Assembly: GCF_000365425.1 (NCBI RefSeq)
Contig: NZ_AQOV01000002.1
Location: forward strand, 186,001 to 250,000
Length of the DNA stretch: 64,000 bases
From: Methylomonas sp. MK1
GTDB lineage: Bacteria > Pseudomonadota > Gammaproteobacteria > Methylococcales > Methylomonadaceae
Reading direction: 5' to 3'
Shown piece by piece: positions 60,972-64,000 of the stretch. The first letter of the stretch is position 1, and every line of letters begins with the position of its first letter. The notes under the pieces were generated by a model, which searched no databases, was not told where the DNA came from, and saw nothing but the letters and a program-made list of their open reading frames with translations. Position numbers and translations under genes: made by a program.

Positions 60972-61448
60972 ATGGATAATTTTTTGAGTTTAGTGAAAAC
61001 ACCAGAGTGGTGGATTAGCGTGGTTTTTGTAGGAATAGTTATTAACTTATTCTCTACACTGGCTTTAGCTTTTATGCAGCGGAAATATGCCTATTTAGTT
61101 ACTCGATGGGCGGAGCGAAATGAAAAGTTAGCAAAGCTCCGTAATGAACGGATTCATAGTTTGGCAAACTCGGATCATGATTTAGTTCTGGCGTGCATAA
61201 ATCTCAACAAAATAAGATTGGATAGCATTTTTGAATTTGTACTGGCAATTTTGATGTTAACTTACGCCTTGTCTGCAAGAGATTCTTCTCCAATTAGCTA
61301 TGCGGTATGCTCAATAGGAGCTTTGCTTTCCTTAATGCAAGGGATGTTATCGACAATAAAATATGGGCAAGAATTATTGTTGTTGACAGAGGCCAAATTG
61401 TTGAGCGATAGGATCAAGTCTAAGGACAGTATGATTGCTGCCGAATAA
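60972..61448 (+). CDS. Membrane protein of unknown function
   Basis: 158 aa. Helix at about 15-35 (WISVVFVGIVINLFSTLALA), a helical, charged cytoplasmic segment (RWAERNEKLAKLRNERIHSL ... ), two more helices at about 85-103 and 108-125 (FEFVLAILMLTYAL, ISYAVCSIGALLSLMQG), and a charged tail. AT-rich relative to its neighbours. No family recognised. Stands alone between dapD and the aldose-epimerase gene. Confidence 0.7.
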   Translation: MDNFLSLVKTPEWWISVVFVGIVINLFSTLALAFMQRKYAYLVTRWAERNEKLAKLRNERIHSLANSDHDLVLACINLNKIRLDSIFEFVLAILMLTYALSARDSSPISYAVCSIGALLSLMQGMLSTIKYGQELLLLTEAKLLSDRIKSKDSMIAAE

Positions 61449-61601
61449 TAAATCCGGAATAAGCGTGAGTATTTCTAAAACTTCAGGATATAACTCTCGA
61501 TCTTTCAGAGAACGCTTCGCGCAATATGATATACAAACAAAAAACCTGCCGTTCTCCATTGAGGGGTTGTTTATTATTTAGTAACCCACATGGAGATGTT
61601 T

Positions 61602-62309
61602 TCAAACTCTGCCATCCGCCCGAATCGTAAACACCATCACCAACTCCTCATCCTGTTGTAAGGTCAACGGCGTCGGCAGGCCGTCCGGGCCTGGTTGATC
61701 GCCGATAATCGGCTCAATGCAGACATACTCCGCTTTTTTATCGCTCCAAATCCCAAATGCCAATGTTAGACCTTCCGTCAACGGCGAGATGTCGCAAGTC
61801 ATGCTGACCGTGTAATCGGCTGTAGTTAATTTGACCGGTGCTGTTGGCGATTTTGCGTAGTGTACCCTCAAGCTATCGTGCGGGAGCGTTGCAACTTCGA
61901 TCTGCGTATCCTCAATGTCGATAAAGCTGTTAGGCGAAATCGAGAAATAAGGGTGGAAGCCGGGGCGAACCAGGGCGGTTTCCGACACCGCGCGAATGCG
62001 GGTGCTGACGGTCAGGGTTTTGCTGTTGGCTTCCGTCAGCTCTTGCCAGTCGGTGATTACCTCGACAGAGCCCCAATTCACATCAGCCGGCGCTGTGAGG
62101 TTTTTTTGATGCGGCAGATCGCTGTCGCAAGGTGTTATCCGGTATTCGCCGTGTTTAAGTGCGAAGGGCGGTGTTAATTCTTCAAAGTTGGGTATGCACA
62201 GATACACGCCGCCCCGCGAGCCGCCGTCTGGTTTGTCGTGTAAGGGTTGGATAATATGAATATCGTCTAATTGCCAGTTGATCAGGGTGCCCGTGTCGGT
62301 AAATTTCAT
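61602..62309 (-). CDS. Aldose 1-epimerase family protein
   Basis: 235 aa, beta-sandwich of the galactose mutarotase / glucose-6-phosphate epimerase group. Conserved points: FHPYFSI with the catalytic His (here PGFHPYF), YVCIEPI with the catalytic Glu in the C-terminal part. Shorter than typical YeaD (about 290 aa). Substrate unknown; consistent with glucan/glucose metabolism encoded elsewhere in the window. Confidence 0.75.
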   Translation of the reverse strand: MKFTDTGTLINWQLDDIHIIQPLHDKPDGGSRGGVYLCIPNFEELTPPFALKHGEYRITPCDSDLPHQKNLTAPADVNWGSVEVITDWQELTEANSKTLTVSTRIRAVSETALVRPGFHPYFSISPNSFIDIEDTQIEVATLPHDSLRVHYAKSPTAPVKLTTADYTVSMTCDISPLTEGLTLAFGIWSDKKAEYVCIEPIIGDQPGPDGLPTPLTLQQDEELVMVFTIRADGRV

Positions 62310-62589
62310 TGGGGAAATATGTCCTGTACTTTAATGGTGTTGCGGTATGAGGTGGTACGAGTTCGGCTCCATGCTTCGCAAGTGAACTGAATTGAGCTGA
62401 TTTTCTCGGTTAAAAAAGTGCTTTAGCGGCTATTGTAAACAACGAGGCCAATAAAATGGGGGATTTCGGCTTGTGGTGCCGAAGTTTCAGCTAAACGATG
62501 CGCCCAAGTGACTATGGATTAACGCCAATTTGCCGGGCTATCGACTATGAGAAAATCAATCCGGACACGCGTTTTTCCAAATCGAACTG

Positions 62590-63027
62590 ATGCAAACAAT
62601 CGATATTTTTTCTTTGAAAGATCATGCCGGAGAATATCAACACTGGCCGTTGCAGACGCAGTTGTTGATCAAGGGTCTGCCGAGTTCTTGTTATGTGCCG
62701 GGCTACCGGCTTTTACATCAATTTCAAACGCCGGCCCACGAATACCTATTAATCTGCGATTGGGATTGTCCCTTTGAAGAAGCCACGGAGATAATCTTGC
62801 TGGATAGCCAACTTAAGGTGTTGGCGGTGCGATCGTTTGGCGTGCCCTACGGCTCATTTTTGTTGAACGAGGTGTTGGTGCTGGACGAAGCCAATTTAAA
62901 ACTGACGTTTTTTCGAGATGAACATTGGCAAGTGACTATTACGCCGCATAATTTGCCTTGCTTGCATTTTTCCAGCAGAAGTTGGCTGCCGGCATTAAGA
63001 ACGCGGATACAGTTGAAACGGCTTTAG
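62590..63027 (+). CDS. Hypothetical protein
   Basis: 145 aa, no signal peptide or membrane helix. Sequence MQTIDIFSLKDHAGEYQHWP ... KLTFFRDEHWQVTI shows a likely beta-rich fold; not recognised. Preceded by about 280 bp of non-coding DNA and followed by about 350 bp with no supported gene. Confidence 0.55.
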   Translation: MQTIDIFSLKDHAGEYQHWPLQTQLLIKGLPSSCYVPGYRLLHQFQTPAHEYLLICDWDCPFEEATEIILLDSQLKVLAVRSFGVPYGSFLLNEVLVLDEANLKLTFFRDEHWQVTITPHNLPCLHFSSRSWLPALRTRIQLKRL

Positions 63028-63373
63028 ACATTTTGCGTGTCCGGCTGGCGTCTCTCGCTGTGAGTGTTGAGTCGGCATGAGGGATTTTCGAGGCCGACTA
63101 ATGCATTTGTATATCGAGCTGGTAAGCTAGCGTTCGCGAATCAAACTACTGCGATGCCAAGCAGTCGAATTCAGGACGGGAACGTTGTGGTAGCTGAGGG
63201 TGCGTTAACGCATGGCAAGGATGAGCGGCTATGCGTTACAATGTTGCCACTAGTGCCAAGGAGGCCAAACAGCATGAATGCGAACCCTTTCGATACGCTG
63301 CAGCCGCGCACCTGATTTTAATGCCGCTTTGCCGGCTCCGTTTTTCTCTTCAATCCTAACCTGCGAGCACACC
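63028..63373. other. Intergenic region without a supported gene
   Basis: 346 bp. Open frames here lack a ribosome site and any recognisable domain. No repeat of the families listed above was found in it. Confidence 0.4.
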
Positions 63374-63619
63374 ATGCCAGAAAATATTTCCAATAATGCC
63401 CTAATCCTCGCCTTGTTGTCCCTGAACGGCGAGATCGCTATCCAAAAAGATTATCTGGAATCCGGCGAGATCCCGGAAGACGAGGTGACCGACGAGGAAG
63501 AAGTACTGGACGATTTGGAGCAAGCCTTCATGGAATTTGTCGATGTCTACAAAGCCCGTGCCAAAGCCGACGACTCACTGCCCAGCATCGAAGAACTGCT
63601 GGCCGGCGAAGAAGGCTAA
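63374..63619 (+). CDS. Small acidic protein
   Basis: 81 aa from the Met of MPENISNNALILALLSLNGE, strongly acidic (EIPEDEVTDEEEVLDDLEQA). Helical; no known domain. It precedes yffB by 6 bp and so belongs to the yffB-dapE operon. A longer frame to 63278 is unlikely. Confidence 0.75.
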   Translation: MPENISNNALILALLSLNGEIAIQKDYLESGEIPEDEVTDEEEVLDDLEQAFMEFVDVYKARAKADDSLPSIEELLAGEEG

Positions 63620-63625
63620 TACTGC

Positions 63626-63964
63626 ATGATCGTAGTTTACGGTATCAAAAACTGCGATAGCGTCAAAAAGGCGCGAACCTGGCTGGAAGCGCGGCAGATT
63701 GCCTACCGCTTCCACGATTATCGGATCGATGGGCTGGATGCGGCTTTGCTGCAAAGTTTTGTCGATGCGCTGGGCGTGGATGCCGTGCTTAACCAGCGCA
63801 GTACTAGCTGGCGCCAACTGGACGACGCCCAAAAATCCGATTTAACCCCCGACAAAGCCGTGCAACTCATGCTGGCTGTGCCGACCTTGATCAAGCGCCC
63901 GATTCTCGATAATGGACAGCAACTGATCGTCGGCTTCAACCCCGATCAGTACCCTACCGAATAA
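63626..63964 (+). CDS. yffB: ArsC/Spx-family reductase-like YffB
   Basis: 112 aa thioredoxin-fold protein of the ArsC/YffB family. Cys near the N-terminus in VYGIKNCDSVKKARTWLEA, later NQRSTSWRQL and VPTLIKRPILDN (the conserved cis-Pro region). In E. coli yffB lies just upstream of dapE, as here. Probably glutathione-dependent; not shown to reduce arsenate. Its stop overlaps the dapE ATG. Confidence 0.92.
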   Translation: MIVVYGIKNCDSVKKARTWLEARQIAYRFHDYRIDGLDAALLQSFVDALGVDAVLNQRSTSWRQLDDAQKSDLTPDKAVQLMLAVPTLIKRPILDNGQQLIVGFNPDQYPTE

Positions 63965-64000
63965 TGAGCGAAACCCTTTCTTTGTTAGAAGCGCTGATTC
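63964..64000 (+). CDS. dapE: Succinyl-diaminopimelate desuccinylase DapE, 5' end
   Basis: Only the first 12 codons are in the window (MSETLSLLEALI), with an ATG overlapping the yffB stop (TAATG). The conserved yffB-dapE order and the beginning, similar to other DapE N-termini, support the call. The gene continues past the right edge. Confidence 0.75.
   Translation, partial: MSETLSLLEALI

Overview
This window looks like part of the chromosome of a gammaproteobacterial (type I) methanotroph, most plausibly Methylomonas or a close relative. That placement is inference from gene content: a formaldehyde-activating enzyme paralogue, nifF with nif-associated accessory genes, a periplasmic methanethiol oxidase with a SCO/MauG partner, a cytochrome bc1 operon, type III glutamine synthetase and type IV pilus genes. 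No rRNA, tRNA, CRISPR array, phage or transposase gene was recognised.

Layout. 1-5671: pilC (partial)-pilD-coaE-zapD-yacG facing a Nudix/ThiE fusion and argJ. 5672-7530: accessory patch with three copies of a 250-bp structured repeat around a PIN-like gene. 7535-8799: tusA with a PP-loop tRNA-thiolation-type gene. 8995-17210: signalling block on the minus strand: a haem-c-type chemoreceptor, an ethylene-receptor-like GGDEF/EAL protein with a STAS partner, and a NarX/NarL-type two-component pair. 17378-21331: pilU, a NIF3-like protein, lexA with a small membrane protein, a PsiF-repeat protein and a histone-H1-like winged-helix protein. 21517-25464: petABC (cytochrome bc1) and hisC. 26047-31608: glutamine synthetase III with a sigma54-type promoter, the Fae paralogue, then nifF-LRV/FeS-SUFU-like-ankyrin. 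32049-33047: a zinc-ribbon/PD-(D/E)XK nuclease. 33740-41097: a GGDEF/EAL protein, glk, a GH15-type glucan hydrolase and dcd. 41397-49580: a TetR regulator, toxin-antitoxin genes, a DUF4242 protein, mtoX, two more copies of the repeat around an unknown membrane protein, and a SCO1-MauG fusion. 49664-53803: phoBR and a MASE1-PAS-GGDEF protein. 53961-56454: a divergent cydAB pair. 56567-64000: DUF502, pncC, an M48 protease, dapC, dapD, an aldose-epimerase-like gene, hypotheticals, yffB and the start of dapE.

Most noteworthy: (i) the cydAB-like oxidase keeps its haem b558 ligands but lacks the residues that hold haems b595 and d in E. coli; (ii) a c-di-GMP enzyme carries a plant-ethylene-receptor-type copper/ethylene-binding domain, notable in an organism built around copper and methane monooxygenase; (iii) SCO and MauG are fused and belong to a methanethiol oxidase locus that has been split by repeat insertion; (iv) a five-copy, 250-bp multi-hairpin repeat shows compensatory base changes; (v) lexA sits behind a perfect 19-bp inverted repeat unlike the E. 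coli SOS box and is followed by an uncharacterised 49-aa membrane protein.
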